Source of the DNA: a virus
Length of the DNA stretch: 35,514 bases
IMG/VR virus record: IMGVR_UViG_3300022920_000019
Span: 1 to 35,514 of that record
Strand: one strand, 5' to 3'
The position numbers and the translations under genes were made by a program. The notes under the pieces were generated by a model that made no database searches, was not told the origin of the DNA, and was given only the letters and a program-made list of their open reading frames with translations. Positions 12,863 through 22,242 of this stretch are shown one piece after another. Numbering within the stretch: position 1 is the first letter of the stretch; every line of letters starts with the position of its first letter.

Positions 12863-13617
12863 TGACAACTAAGTATTTTAAAAACTTTGGTGTAAAGGCA
12901 TACCGATTTGGTGACAATGAACCACCAGTCCTCTTTGACGATCTATCACAATATGTTGATGTTATTGATGGTCTCAAGGGTTCGATATCCTTTGCCACTA
13001 TGCACACCATTATTGCGGGAGATCGTCCAGATACACTGTCCTTTAAGTTATATGGGACTACGGACTATTACTGGACATTCTTCTTGATGAATGACCACAT
13101 CCGTGAATCAGGATGGCCCATTGATACTGCGGAAATACTAGGTGAAATAAAGGAAAGATATCCACATCGAACCGTCACAAGTAATGATGTTCTTGCGGTT
13201 GACTTTACAGTGGGAACGACCGTAACGGGAAGTGTGAGTGGTACTGTCGGCACTATCTTAAAACGAGACCTTGACATGGGTCAACTTGTTATCGAAACAG
13301 TAAACGATGAAGCATTTTCTGTGGGTGAGTTCATCCAATATACTGCTCAAGATGGTGCGTTTTATCGTGCCACATTGGTCGCAGAATCAGAACAGTATAA
13401 TGCGGTTCATCACTACGAAGATGCCGATGGTGCTCATATAGACTTACCGATATACGATTTTTTGAACGCACCCTCTGGTGCCAAGGCAGTCACCTATCGG
13501 GATCGTGTCGAAGATAGAAATGATAAGTTGAAACAAATTGCTGTTTTAAAACCATCAGTGGTTGCGAGGGTAGTGATCGAGTTTAACAACTTCCACAGAA
13601 ATGCCACGGGTGCTTAA
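12862..13617 (+). CDS. 53: Baseplate wedge protein gp53
   Basis: 251 aa (T4 gp53 is 196). Near the N-terminus DRPDTLSFKLYGTTDYYWTF then FLMNDHIRESGWPID is the LysM-like part typical of gp53, which ties wedges together around the hub. The middle has a beta segment (VGTTVTGSVSGTVGTI) that may be an insertion accounting for extra length. The end, KPSVVARVVIEFNNF, is compact. The start overlaps the gp48 stop. Confidence comes from motif and neighbours. Confidence 0.8.
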   Translation: MTTKYFKNFGVKAYRFGDNEPPVLFDDLSQYVDVIDGLKGSISFATMHTIIAGDRPDTLSFKLYGTTDYYWTFFLMNDHIRESGWPIDTAEILGEIKERYPHRTVTSNDVLAVDFTVGTTVTGSVSGTVGTILKRDLDMGQLVIETVNDEAFSVGEFIQYTAQDGAFYRATLVAESEQYNAVHHYEDADGAHIDLPIYDFLNAPSGAKAVTYRDRVEDRNDKLKQIAVLKPSVVARVVIEFNNFHRNATGA

Positions 13618-13619
13618 TA

Positions 13620-14984
13620 GTGAGTAACAAAACCACACAGTCTCAACAGTTCAAGATCACCAAAGCAACGATCACGGCAGATCGGTTCGGTGGTATTGAT
13701 GGTAGCAAAATAGATGTTAGACCATCTATCGCAGAACTGAATATCTTTGAGAGTTTGGACAAACCGTATCTTACTGGTACAATTGTTATCCTTGATGACA
13801 AGGCAATGTTTGATAGTATATCATTTCAAGGAACCGAGAGAATATCAATCGACATGGCATCGGTTGACAATGATTTGAATACAGTGATGTCTCGCACATT
13901 CATTATGACAGGAATCGAAACACAAGTCAAGTCAAATGATAACGGAAAGTCTAGTATGTATTCGTTCACACTATTAGACGAACATGCGTTCTTATCGTCA
14001 CTCAAGAAGATCAGTAAGTCTTTTAATGGTCGTATTGATGAGGTAATGATCAAGTTACTCGCAACCGAAATGAAACTGGATATTGATACCTCATATTTGA
14101 GTCTGTCTAATGGTACAGAATCACTACCAACACAAACAAATATTAGAGGCATCATTCCAAATCTATCACCCATAGATGCTATCAAGTGGTTAACCAGTAG
14201 AGCAACAACAGTAACTGGTTCACCTTTCTTTGTGTATGCGTCAATGCATGATAAAAATCTGCGTTTGGGTAATCTAGATTCCATGTTATCACAAAAAGCA
14301 TTTAATTCAAAACTGCCATACACTTATAACCCTGCCAATATATCGAATGCTGAAGGACAAACCGAATTTGAAAGAACTTTCACAATCAAGGCACTCAAGG
14401 GTTCGAAATCAGCAAACACACTGAAGTTGATACAGCAAGGTGCGGTGAGTGCTTCTATGGAAAACACCAACCTAAATACTGGTTTGATATCTAAGTCTCA
14501 TTTTAGTGTAAGGAATGTCCTAGATAAATTGAAAAATAGTAATATTATCGGGGATAATCAAAATGTCTTTGATCCAGAGTTTAGACTCGGAGAGGTCTTG
14601 GTTGATGAATACGACTCCCATAAGTTTCATACGGTGTCATCGACAGGAACATATGGTCGAAAGAAAAGTTATCACGATGAGTATGACAAAAACCAGTTTA
14701 ATAAGAAACTAGCAAACCGTTCTATACTCAATCATATGTACAAGAATATGTTAAATGTAGTTGTAGAGGGTGCGGGGTTTATTGTCGCAAAGGCAGGTGT
14801 TGGTGATATTGTCAACCTACAAGTTGTGAACGATAATGTGGAAAGTTCTGATACTGCGAATGAAGATGACCTGATTGATAAGGCAAAGTCAGGTAATTTC
14901 ATCATCTATGATACAAGACACACATTTCAAGGGACACAACATACTGTTTCTATGAATCTTTGTAAACTGGAGAAACTTCCGTAA
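13620..14984 (+). CDS. 27: Baseplate hub protein, gp27-like
   Basis: 454 aa (T4 gp27 is 391). It begins with strands and turns (FKITKATITADRFGGIDGSK; PYLTGTIVILDD), has a helix-rich middle (PSIAELNIFE; LSPIDAIKWLTSRA) and a C-terminal beta part (AGVGDIVNLQVVND; FIIYDTRHTFQGTQHTVSMN). This fits the gp27 / gpD hub fold that forms the trimer carrying gp5. It lies directly before the gp5-like gene. The start is a GTG, 2 nt after the gp53 stop, with poor ribosome complementarity; no in-frame ATG is close. Its TAA overlaps the next ATG. Confidence 0.7.
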   Translation: MSNKTTQSQQFKITKATITADRFGGIDGSKIDVRPSIAELNIFESLDKPYLTGTIVILDDKAMFDSISFQGTERISIDMASVDNDLNTVMSRTFIMTGIETQVKSNDNGKSSMYSFTLLDEHAFLSSLKKISKSFNGRIDEVMIKLLATEMKLDIDTSYLSLSNGTESLPTQTNIRGIIPNLSPIDAIKWLTSRATTVTGSPFFVYASMHDKNLRLGNLDSMLSQKAFNSKLPYTYNPANISNAEGQTEFERTFTIKALKGSKSANTLKLIQQGAVSASMENTNLNTGLISKSHFSVRNVLDKLKNSNIIGDNQNVFDPEFRLGEVLVDEYDSHKFHTVSSTGTYGRKKSYHDEYDKNQFNKKLANRSILNHMYKNMLNVVVEGAGFIVAKAGVGDIVNLQVVNDNVESSDTANEDDLIDKAKSGNFIIYDTRHTFQGTQHTVSMNLCKLEKLP

Positions 14985-15844
14985 TGCCCACACCAATTCT
15001 ATCTGAGTTCTATGGTGACAACACACGATGGTTTATTGCAACTGTCGTAGATGCGTCTCCCCCATATGGTTTCGAGGGTCGTGTGAAGATTCGTGTTCAT
15101 GGATTACACACAGAATCTACTCGACTGATTCCTCAAGCAGACTTACCTTGGGCACAATGCGTAGTTCCTACTACCGAGGGTGGTGCATCTGGTATAGGAA
15201 GAATGCCACAATTACAACCAAGTGCATTGGTATTTGGTATGTTTATGGATGGGGTCAACTCACAGACACCTATTGTATTGGGTTCTCTACCTCATGTGGA
15301 ATTTCCCACACCCGTACAACTAGGTCAGACTGACGAAGACATTGTGGCAGATAACAAACCAGAAGGACTCTGGAATAAGATCACTGATGCTTTTAAACCA
15401 AAAGAAACTGATATTCAGAACGAAGAAGCAGGAAATATTTCTACTACAGTAAAAATTGCACGACAGAATACGGCAGTAAAGTTCTTCTTGAATGTAGGAT
15501 ATACCGAGAAACAAGCAATCGGACTGACCGCAGGATTATCTATCGCATCTGGTATGCGTACTGGAATCAACCCTCAAGCAAAGGGTCTGGGGGCATTCAG
15601 TGATAGACGATTTGCTGATCTTAAAAAGTTCTCCAATCAAAGTGATAATTTCCTCACACAACTAGCATTTGTTGCCTACGAGTTGAATGGTACTCAGTCT
15701 TCTGCCAACATACGATTGTTACAATCTGACAGACTCGACAATAAGGGTATCTGTCACATAGTAGGTAAATATTATTTGGTCAATGCTCCTAGTGTGAAAC
15801 AAATAGAATTGGAAGCAAGACGATTGACGGATAGGATAGTATAA
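14984..15844 (+). CDS. 5: gp5-like hub protein: OB fold plus tail-lysozyme-like domain
   Basis: 286 aa. Residues about 15-45 (RWFIATVVDASPPYGFEGRV, KIRVHGLH) and the segments up to VLGSLPHVEF form the gp5/VgrG OB fold that binds the gp27 ring. Residues about 155-280 resemble the phage tail lysozyme family (PF18013 as I recall): FFLNVGYTEKQAIGLTAGLS, GINPQAKGLGAFSDRRFADL, FLTQLAFVAYELNG. In that family the motif after GYT..QA.GL usually reads ESG; here it is IASG (A188), so the presumed catalytic Glu is missing. The protein ends without the beta-helix of T4 gp5, which is on a separate gene at 17843. Coupled to both neighbours by TAATG overlaps. Confidence 0.75.
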   Translation: MPTPILSEFYGDNTRWFIATVVDASPPYGFEGRVKIRVHGLHTESTRLIPQADLPWAQCVVPTTEGGASGIGRMPQLQPSALVFGMFMDGVNSQTPIVLGSLPHVEFPTPVQLGQTDEDIVADNKPEGLWNKITDAFKPKETDIQNEEAGNISTTVKIARQNTAVKFFLNVGYTEKQAIGLTAGLSIASGMRTGINPQAKGLGAFSDRRFADLKKFSNQSDNFLTQLAFVAYELNGTQSSANIRLLQSDRLDNKGICHIVGKYYLVNAPSVKQIELEARRLTDRIV

Positions 15845-17853
15845 TGGCATTAAGAAAACAAGATTTAAATCACATCCTAACTGGTGAAGCAATACAGAAT
15901 AGTGATGAGAAAAACAATTTTCAACAGAAAACACTTGCGTCTATTGACGAGACCTATGCTAAGAGAACAACTCTTGTTGGACAAATAGATGGTCAGATTC
16001 TTGGTGGTATAAAAGCACTTGGAGCATCTACCAATTCGAGTGAAGAAGTTATAACCAGTGCGGTTGGTGCGATTACTGATGCGTTTCCTACAACGGGTGC
16101 TGTGGGTAACCTTATTGTTGCCACCAAAGATACCGTAGTAGACTCTAATGGTGAGTTCCTACGATTCAAATCAGATTTAGATTCGGCAGGGGGTCTTGTT
16201 CTCAATACATTAGGTATAGACTCTGATGGTAGTGGTAATCTATCCGTGTTACGAGGTGCGGGTCGTGATTCCGCAGACGAGGCACGAGGGTTTGGTACTT
16301 TAGAAACTACTGTAACCGCACTGACAGGACTTCCCGCAATCAAGGTAAGTAATCCCACTTCTGCCCTCGCAGTTATCACTGATGGTACTGCCGAAAGTAT
16401 TGCCCAATGTGTTGCGATTGCAGATGATAAAAAAGCAGAAGCATATGCGTCATTGATCGAATTCACCACTGCTGTAGATGCGGCAAAACCCAAATCAGTG
16501 GGGGGTGGAGGAATCATGGGATTCATAGCAACGGTCACGAGTGCTATCAGTGTGGCAGGTAATTTAGCAAACACTCTTGGTGCCATATCACCTGTTGCCG
16601 CAATAAATGACGCAATCCAAACGGCACAGGATGCCGTCAACAACACAACCTTTGTTAAAGAATTAAATGCTACAGTTCAAGGAATAAAAGATAGTCTTCC
16701 TACTCTAGCAGATGTTGAGGCAGTGATTGGAACTGATCTGAAAGACATAAAAAGTGCTATCAATGAAGCAACTGATGCGATAGATACTTTTAATGCTGAG
16801 TTTGATGCTCGTGTTGAGAGTGGACTTCCCGGTGTGTTACAGGATGTGGCAGAAAACCTTTCGGGGACTGCTAGTGAATTTATTGCTAATCTTGTTCCCG
16901 GTGGTATTGTTTCGTCTGATGCGGAAAGACAACAAATCCTTTCACAGTTTACTAGTGGTGATCCTAGACAGAAGAAGGAAGCAGTCAAGACACTGGTAAG
17001 AAAATCAGACAATGTGACGGGTAGAATGAAAGAAATCATTGCCTCGGACGAAGGGACATCTAGTTCATTAGAGATGCAAATTCAGATGATCGAAAAGGCA
17101 AAGGCACAAGGTGTTCCCGAACAAGAGATTGCGAGAGCACAACAAGAAATCTCCACCATTGATGATAAAATGTCTAAACTGGACACTACTATCTCTGGTA
17201 CTGTTGTTATTGATGCAAGTCTGTACGAGGAAGGTCAACCCGTCAGTACCGACAAATGGGATGGTCGCAATAGTCCAGACGATACCTTTACCTATGTTTC
17301 ATCGGTAGAAGAACTAGACGCAGAGTTTACTAGGGTAGAACGAGATGTGACCGAGGTTGTTGTTCACGCATCCGAGACTCACACCAATAAAGACATCGGT
17401 TCTATAGAGATAAATAACATACAGATTGATCTTGGACATGACGGTATTGGATACCATTATGTTATACGAAGAGATGGTAGATTACAACGAGGCAGACCAG
17501 TGAACATACAGGGTGACCACGCACCAGTAAATGGTCACGACAAATTTTCTATTGGTATTGTGATGGTTGGTGGTATTAATGTTGCTACGGGTGAAGACAA
17601 CCCAACGGACTACCTTTCTTCTCAGTCATTTACAAGAGAACAGTTTACGACATTAGAGAAGTTTTTGAATGGATACTATCGAAGATTTCCCGGTGGTCAA
17701 GTATTTGGTCACAACGATATTGATGTCAATGAACTTGATCCATATTTTGATGTGGTAGATTATGTAGAGTCTGTGTTCAGAAAACAGAACAGAACAGACG
17801 ATCCATTGAATGCTTCACCATTGAGTCCATCGGAGATGAATAGTGACAACTAA
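15844..17853 (+). CDS. Tail-associated hub protein with C-terminal N-acetylmuramoyl-L-alanine amidase domain
   Basis: 669 aa. The first 450 residues are Ala/Ser/Thr-rich and helical with long amphipathic stretches. The last ~170 form an Amidase_2/PGRP domain: EVVVHASETHTN (H508), GIGYHYVIRRDGRLQRGRP (Y537, H538), GDHAP...GHDKFSIGIVMVGG, then VFGHNDIDVNELDPYFD. By comparison with AmpD and T7 lysozyme, H508, H623 and D632 would bind zinc. The enzyme would cut the bond between muramic acid and L-Ala in peptidoglycan, locally, during infection. Placed between the OB-fold hub gene and the needle gene, it likely supplies the wall-cutting activity that gp5 lysozyme gives T4. The start overlaps the previous stop. 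Confidence 0.85.
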   Translation: MALRKQDLNHILTGEAIQNSDEKNNFQQKTLASIDETYAKRTTLVGQIDGQILGGIKALGASTNSSEEVITSAVGAITDAFPTTGAVGNLIVATKDTVVDSNGEFLRFKSDLDSAGGLVLNTLGIDSDGSGNLSVLRGAGRDSADEARGFGTLETTVTALTGLPAIKVSNPTSALAVITDGTAESIAQCVAIADDKKAEAYASLIEFTTAVDAAKPKSVGGGGIMGFIATVTSAISVAGNLANTLGAISPVAAINDAIQTAQDAVNNTTFVKELNATVQGIKDSLPTLADVEAVIGTDLKDIKSAINEATDAIDTFNAEFDARVESGLPGVLQDVAENLSGTASEFIANLVPGGIVSSDAERQQILSQFTSGDPRQKKEAVKTLVRKSDNVTGRMKEIIASDEGTSSSLEMQIQMIEKAKAQGVPEQEIARAQQEISTIDDKMSKLDTTISGTVVIDASLYEEGQPVSTDKWDGRNSPDDTFTYVSSVEELDAEFTRVERDVTEVVVHASETHTNKDIGSIEINNIQIDLGHDGIGYHYVIRRDGRLQRGRPVNIQGDHAPVNGHDKFSIGIVMVGGINVATGEDNPTDYLSSQSFTREQFTTLEKFLNGYYRRFPGGQVFGHNDIDVNELDPYFDVVDYVESVFRKQNRTDDPLNASPLSPSEMNSDN

Positions 17854-19354
17854 AAAAGACAATTTTAATACAAGAGTTGAGCAACTCGGTGAGGGACTAG
17901 AGAATACTTTGGGTGTTGCCCAAGATGGTATGCAAGACCCTACAGGTGAATATCCCAAACGAGACTATAACTTTGGGACATCTATCAATAAGGCATCTCG
18001 TGGTTCCAAGGTAAACAACCTCTATGTTGGGGGTGGTGACATTGGTGTATCCTTGGGAATACAACCACAGAGACCATCCGAGTATCCGTTTAACCAAGTA
18101 CAAGAGACTATCTCTGGTCATGTGATTGAACAGGATGACACTCCCGGTGGAGAACGAGTACTAATCAAACATCGCACAGGTGCGGGTGTTGAGATGAGAG
18201 CAGATGGTTCTGTTATTATCTCTGCTGTAAACAACAAGGTAGAAGTGACTGGTGGTGACCAGACTGTTATCATTGAGGGTAATGGTAATCTCGTGTATCA
18301 GGGTAACTTGAACATGAAGGTGACTGGTGACTATAATGTTGATGTTGGTGGTAACTATAATCTTAATGTGGCAGGTAGTCTACGAGAGAACATCCTAGAG
18401 AATCACCGAACGATCACCACAGGCAATCGTGAAGAGACTGTCAAGAAGAGTAAGATCAACCGAACAATGAGTACACTCACCGACATATGTCTGGGTGAAC
18501 ATAACATCGATGTCAAGTTGGATCAGAAGACTGCGGTTGAGGGTAACATAGAAATTGCGGGTGGAGCATCCGTCTTTGTGTCGGGTGAAGAATCCTTTGC
18601 GGTATCTGCCGATGTTGCCAATGTGACTGGTGCCAAGTATGTCTCCGTCTTAGGACAGAGAGGTGCGATTGGTGGTAAGTTGGTTGACTTCACAGGTAAT
18701 GTATTCCAAGGTGGTGAGGGTGCGGTTCCATTTAATTCTGGTGCGGTGTTCTATGGTTCGTTCTATGGTAAGGCACTTGAAGCAATCAAGTCGAACCATG
18801 CTGATAAGGCAGACCTCTCACTCAGATCATACTATGCTGAAAACTCTAAACACGCATTGACTGCGGTCACTGCGGGTACTGCCGCAACTGGTGCGTCATC
18901 ATTCTCACCACCTAAGATTCTCACAGCAGGTATTCATATACCTATGCTTGCATTAGAAGAGATGGCACTACCAAGTGGTCACGCAGAACCACCTCAAGCA
19001 CACATCACCCCCGACTGGGTAGTTGGTCAAGTTGCTAATGGTGACTTTGCGATTAGGACTGTTGTGATTGATGGAGGGGATGTGTTGTTGACCAAGACAT
19101 TACTTACGGATGACTATGAGGATGTGTTCAATCATGTTCCATCAACCCAAGAGATTCGTTCTGCGTTTAGAAACGAAGCATCCAGAAATGCAATCGGAGG
19201 AATACTTGTTTCCGAAGAAAGACTTAATACAAAATACAAAGTAAAGGCACCACCGAAGATCGGTAGAACAGTGAAGAAATCCCCATCATCTAGATTCGGA
19301 TTTGAACCTATTGGTAATGCAGTTGAGAATAGAGGAAAGAGGTTTACACCATGA
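17843..19354 (+). CDS. Central spike / needle protein with gp5-type beta-helix
   Basis: 503 aa. Residues about 85-240 consist of short repeated strands of the V-x-G-D/N type, such as VEVTGGDQTVIIEGNGN, KVTGDYNVDVGGNYNLNVAG and ENHRTITTGNREETVKKS, the signature of the triple-stranded beta-helix of gp5/VgrG spikes. C-terminal of this are further Gly/Ala-rich parts (AGGASVFVSGEESFAVSADV) and a basic end. It would form the membrane-piercing needle beneath the hub. The GTG start at 17843 has GGAG at 17832-17835 seven nt upstream and lies 2 codons after an in-frame TGA; it overlaps the amidase gene by 11 nt. Confidence 0.8.
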   Translation: MTTKKDNFNTRVEQLGEGLENTLGVAQDGMQDPTGEYPKRDYNFGTSINKASRGSKVNNLYVGGGDIGVSLGIQPQRPSEYPFNQVQETISGHVIEQDDTPGGERVLIKHRTGAGVEMRADGSVIISAVNNKVEVTGGDQTVIIEGNGNLVYQGNLNMKVTGDYNVDVGGNYNLNVAGSLRENILENHRTITTGNREETVKKSKINRTMSTLTDICLGEHNIDVKLDQKTAVEGNIEIAGGASVFVSGEESFAVSADVANVTGAKYVSVLGQRGAIGGKLVDFTGNVFQGGEGAVPFNSGAVFYGSFYGKALEAIKSNHADKADLSLRSYYAENSKHALTAVTAGTAATGASSFSPPKILTAGIHIPMLALEEMALPSGHAEPPQAHITPDWVVGQVANGDFAIRTVVIDGGDVLLTKTLLTDDYEDVFNHVPSTQEIRSAFRNEASRNAIGGILVSEERLNTKYKVKAPPKIGRTVKKSPSSRFGFEPIGNAVENRGKRFTP

Positions 19355-19944
19355 TAATATTAGTTGATCCAGTATATAATCCCAACAATCAGGGACAGAT
19401 TACATCTGCGACCAAACTTGGCCCCGGTGTGACGATTGCCAAGTTTCTTGGTGCGTATGGTGACAAGACACCGTTCAATCATGTGACCACTAATACTGAA
19501 CGACAACAGATTGCTCGACACTTGTATCTACAGGCAGAGGCAATGAGAGTCATCAACGGTAACACGGTCAACTTTAATGATGTTCGTATGGTTGTGTCTG
19601 AGGGTCTCTACAAACTCCGAGAGAGTGATGAGGGTAATGAGACCATGCAGAAGAAAGCAGATGGTAGACTTGTTTACTATCAAGTGGTAGATCAGGAAGG
19701 TAAGATCAGTCTAGAGAAGACATTTGATGTGGCAGAGTATCTGAAAGATTATATCAAGTTTAAGGCACTGTATCTGGACTATGACAACTATAATCCAGAC
19801 GATAGTCTCTGTGCACAGATTGGTATTGAGTTCCCGACTACACCCGAAACCTTTGACATTAACTTCAAGGGAGATGTAGAAACTTATTTCAATAATCATC
19901 TCCAAAGTAAAAACGAATTAGTAGAAATAAAGGAAAGTGACTAA
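19351..19944 (+). CDS. Conserved tail-cluster protein of unknown function
   Basis: 197 aa. A mixed alpha/beta protein: IILVDPVYNPNNQG, GPGVTIAKFLGAYGDKTPFN, ERQQIARHLYLQAEAMRVI, then DVRMVVSEGLYKL and an acidic tail. It overlaps the needle gene by 4 nt and lies just before gp25. Similar genes occur between gp5 and gp25 in T4-like marine phages as I recall, annotated only as structural or hypothetical. It could be a spike tip, a wedge part or a chaperone; nothing decides. Confidence 0.65.
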   Translation: MIILVDPVYNPNNQGQITSATKLGPGVTIAKFLGAYGDKTPFNHVTTNTERQQIARHLYLQAEAMRVINGNTVNFNDVRMVVSEGLYKLRESDEGNETMQKKADGRLVYYQVVDQEGKISLEKTFDVAEYLKDYIKFKALYLDYDNYNPDDSLCAQIGIEFPTTPETFDINFKGDVETYFNNHLQSKNELVEIKESD

Positions 19945-19951
19945 AAAGTCA

Positions 19952-19959
19952 TATAAATA
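19952..19959 (+). promoter_or_regulatory. Late promoter box immediately before gp25
   Basis: TATAAATA then GAACT then the gp25 ATG at 19965. By T4 spacing, +1 is the A of the ATG. The 16-nt element is identical to that before the 203-aa gene on the other strand. Confidence 0.75.
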
Positions 19960-19964
19960 GAACT

Positions 19965-20414
19965 ATGGCAATACGAAGAGCATTCGCACAAGAAGATACT
20001 AACCTTAATACGGTTTCGATTACATCGACTCGTGTTAGGCAGTATTCGGATATCGACTTAACATTCACCGCAAAACCTTCTAGTGGAGAAATCTATAAGA
20101 AGTTTGGTTCAAGTGCGGTGAAGCAGTCGATAAAGACACTCATCCTGACTAATGCGTATGAGAAACCATTTAATCCAAATTTTGGTGGAAATCTGATAGC
20201 ACAACTATTTGAACTAGCAGATAGAAATGGATCATCTATGGTGCGAAGGGATATCATAGAAAACATCCAAGTCTACGAACCAAGAGCAAAGGTTATCAAA
20301 GTTGATGTGTCTCTTCAACCAGACAACAATCTTTTAGATTTAACGATAAAATTCAAAATAGTGAATACCGAAGAGCAAGTTGAATTCACTACTACACTAG
20401 CAAGGTTAAGATAA
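19965..20414 (+). CDS. 25: Baseplate wedge protein gp25
   Basis: 149 aa (T4 gp25 is 132). GPW/gp25 family features: DIDLTFTAKPSSGEIYKKFG, KTLILTNAYEKPFNPNFGGN, and the core motif VYEPRAKVIKVDV (EPR). gp25 nucleates sheath polymerisation and packs against gp6 and gp53. No ribosome site is present between the late promoter box and the ATG. The stop is 1 nt before gp6. Confidence 0.92.
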   Translation: MAIRRAFAQEDTNLNTVSITSTRVRQYSDIDLTFTAKPSSGEIYKKFGSSAVKQSIKTLILTNAYEKPFNPNFGGNLIAQLFELADRNGSSMVRRDIIENIQVYEPRAKVIKVDVSLQPDNNLLDLTIKFKIVNTEEQVEFTTTLARLR

Positions 20415-20415
20415 C

Positions 20416-22242
20416 ATGGCAACGACAATAAAATCAACCGCATTAGATTTTAATTCTATCAAGAATAACTTAAAGGTATTCCTCTCACAGAAAGATGAGT
20501 TTGCGGATTACAACTTTGAAGCATCTGGTCTGTCAAACATTCTGGATGTCCTTGCGTATAATACGCATTACAATGGACTTACTGCCAACTTTGCCTTGAA
20601 CGAATCGTTCCTTGGAACCGCACAGTTGCGTAGTTCTCTGGTATCTCTCGCAGAGGGTATTGGTTATGTTCCAGATTCAATGAATTCGGCACAAGCAATT
20701 GTTAAAATCTCAATGAATCTATCTAGTGTTGTTGATCGTACTTCTACGATACAGATTCCGGCAGGTTTTAAATTTAACGCATCAGTTGATGATGTTGACT
20801 TTGTATTCCAGACTATAGTAGATATTAGTGCGGATGAGGTCGGTAATGGTTTGTACACATTCAAGGACGCATCTGGTTCTGAGAACATTAAAGTGTTTGA
20901 GGGTACCGAGAGGGTTAAAACCTTCATCGTATCTAGTGCGGAAGACAATGAAATCTACATAGTTCCAGATGCTACGATGGACACTTCTACTGCGATTGTT
21001 CGTGTGTATGAACAACCATCTAGTTCCTCATTTACCCCATACACAAACATTATTAATGCTAACACCATTAGTGCTAATTCTACAGTATACATTCTAAAGG
21101 AATCTCCCAACGGTTTATTCGAATTATCATTCGGTAATGGTAACACTTTAGGAGAAGCACCTAAGACTGGTTCTAAGGTCTCGTTGACCTATCTTTCTGT
21201 TACTGGTAAGAACGCAAATACCGCAAAGGTTTTCGAACCACAATCAGGAGTGAGTGTTGGTGGTCAGACTTATGATGTAACTGTATCAACAGTCGCAAAA
21301 GCAGTGGGTGGTTCAGATAAAGAAACTACAGAATCTATTCGACAGAACGCACCATTCCAGTATGCGACTCAGAACCGAATGGTTACTGCGGCAGACTACG
21401 CATCATTGGTATTGAAAAACTTCTCTACCTTGATCAAAGACATCCAGTCCTTTGGTGGTGAGGAGGCACTTGAAACAGAATATGGCACAGTGTTCTTGTC
21501 GATACTATTCAATGACGATGTAGATGCCACAACTAAACAGATAACTAAAGATGCTGTTCAAGACCTCGCAAAACAATTGTCAGTTGCGTCTTTCCGACTC
21601 AAGTTCGATGATCCTGTCACGACCTTTGTTGGAACTAATACATTCTTCCAGTTCAATCCGAGTCTAACCACACTATCCAATAATACTATTAAAGATACTG
21701 TGAATTCCGAGATTAGGAAATATTTTGAAGAGAATACTGGTAAATTCGGACAGTCATATAGACGATCTAATATGTTGACACTCGTTGATGACATATCTCC
21801 TGCTATTCTATCTTCTCGTTCAGAGACATTTGTCCAGAGACGATTTACTCCGACTCTGACCAAGATAGAAGATCAGACATTACGATACGCAGTTTCACTT
21901 GCGGCACCTGATGATGTAAACTACATCATAACTTCTTCTTCCTTCTCATACAAAAATAAAATTTGTGTGTTGAGAAATAAGTTAGGTTCAAATAAACTAG
22001 AAGTGTTCAATACCGAAGATAAGATAGTAGTCGTTGATAATGTAGGTTCCTACGAAGGAGACACTGTTAGTATCGTAGGTATACAGATTGATAACTACAT
22101 TGGTACTGATCAATTTATTAAGGTGATAGGAAGACCTTCGAACGAGAGTGCATTAACTCCTCTGAGAGCAGACATTTTAGAAATAGACAATACACAAACA
22201 ACCACTAACATAGTTGAACTAGACACTGCGGTGGGTAACTAA
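20416..22242 (+). CDS. 6: Baseplate wedge protein gp6
   Basis: 608 aa (T4 gp6 is 660). The N-terminus ALDFNSIKNNLKVFLSQKDE, YNFEASGLSNILDVLAYNTH and FALNESFLGTAQLRSSLVSL is characteristic of gp6. Later regions include LFELSFGNGNTLGEAPKTGS, PFQYATQNRMVTAADYASLV and VNSEIRKYFEENTGKFGQSY, the J-like baseplate segments. Two gp6 per wedge interlock to make the inner ring of the baseplate. It follows gp25 by 1 nt and overlaps the next ATG (TAATG). Confidence 0.92.
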   Translation: MATTIKSTALDFNSIKNNLKVFLSQKDEFADYNFEASGLSNILDVLAYNTHYNGLTANFALNESFLGTAQLRSSLVSLAEGIGYVPDSMNSAQAIVKISMNLSSVVDRTSTIQIPAGFKFNASVDDVDFVFQTIVDISADEVGNGLYTFKDASGSENIKVFEGTERVKTFIVSSAEDNEIYIVPDATMDTSTAIVRVYEQPSSSSFTPYTNIINANTISANSTVYILKESPNGLFELSFGNGNTLGEAPKTGSKVSLTYLSVTGKNANTAKVFEPQSGVSVGGQTYDVTVSTVAKAVGGSDKETTESIRQNAPFQYATQNRMVTAADYASLVLKNFSTLIKDIQSFGGEEALETEYGTVFLSILFNDDVDATTKQITKDAVQDLAKQLSVASFRLKFDDPVTTFVGTNTFFQFNPSLTTLSNNTIKDTVNSEIRKYFEENTGKFGQSYRRSNMLTLVDDISPAILSSRSETFVQRRFTPTLTKIEDQTLRYAVSLAAPDDVNYIITSSSFSYKNKICVLRNKLGSNKLEVFNTEDKIVVVDNVGSYEGDTVSIVGIQIDNYIGTDQFIKVIGRPSNESALTPLRADILEIDNTQTTTNIVELDTAVGN

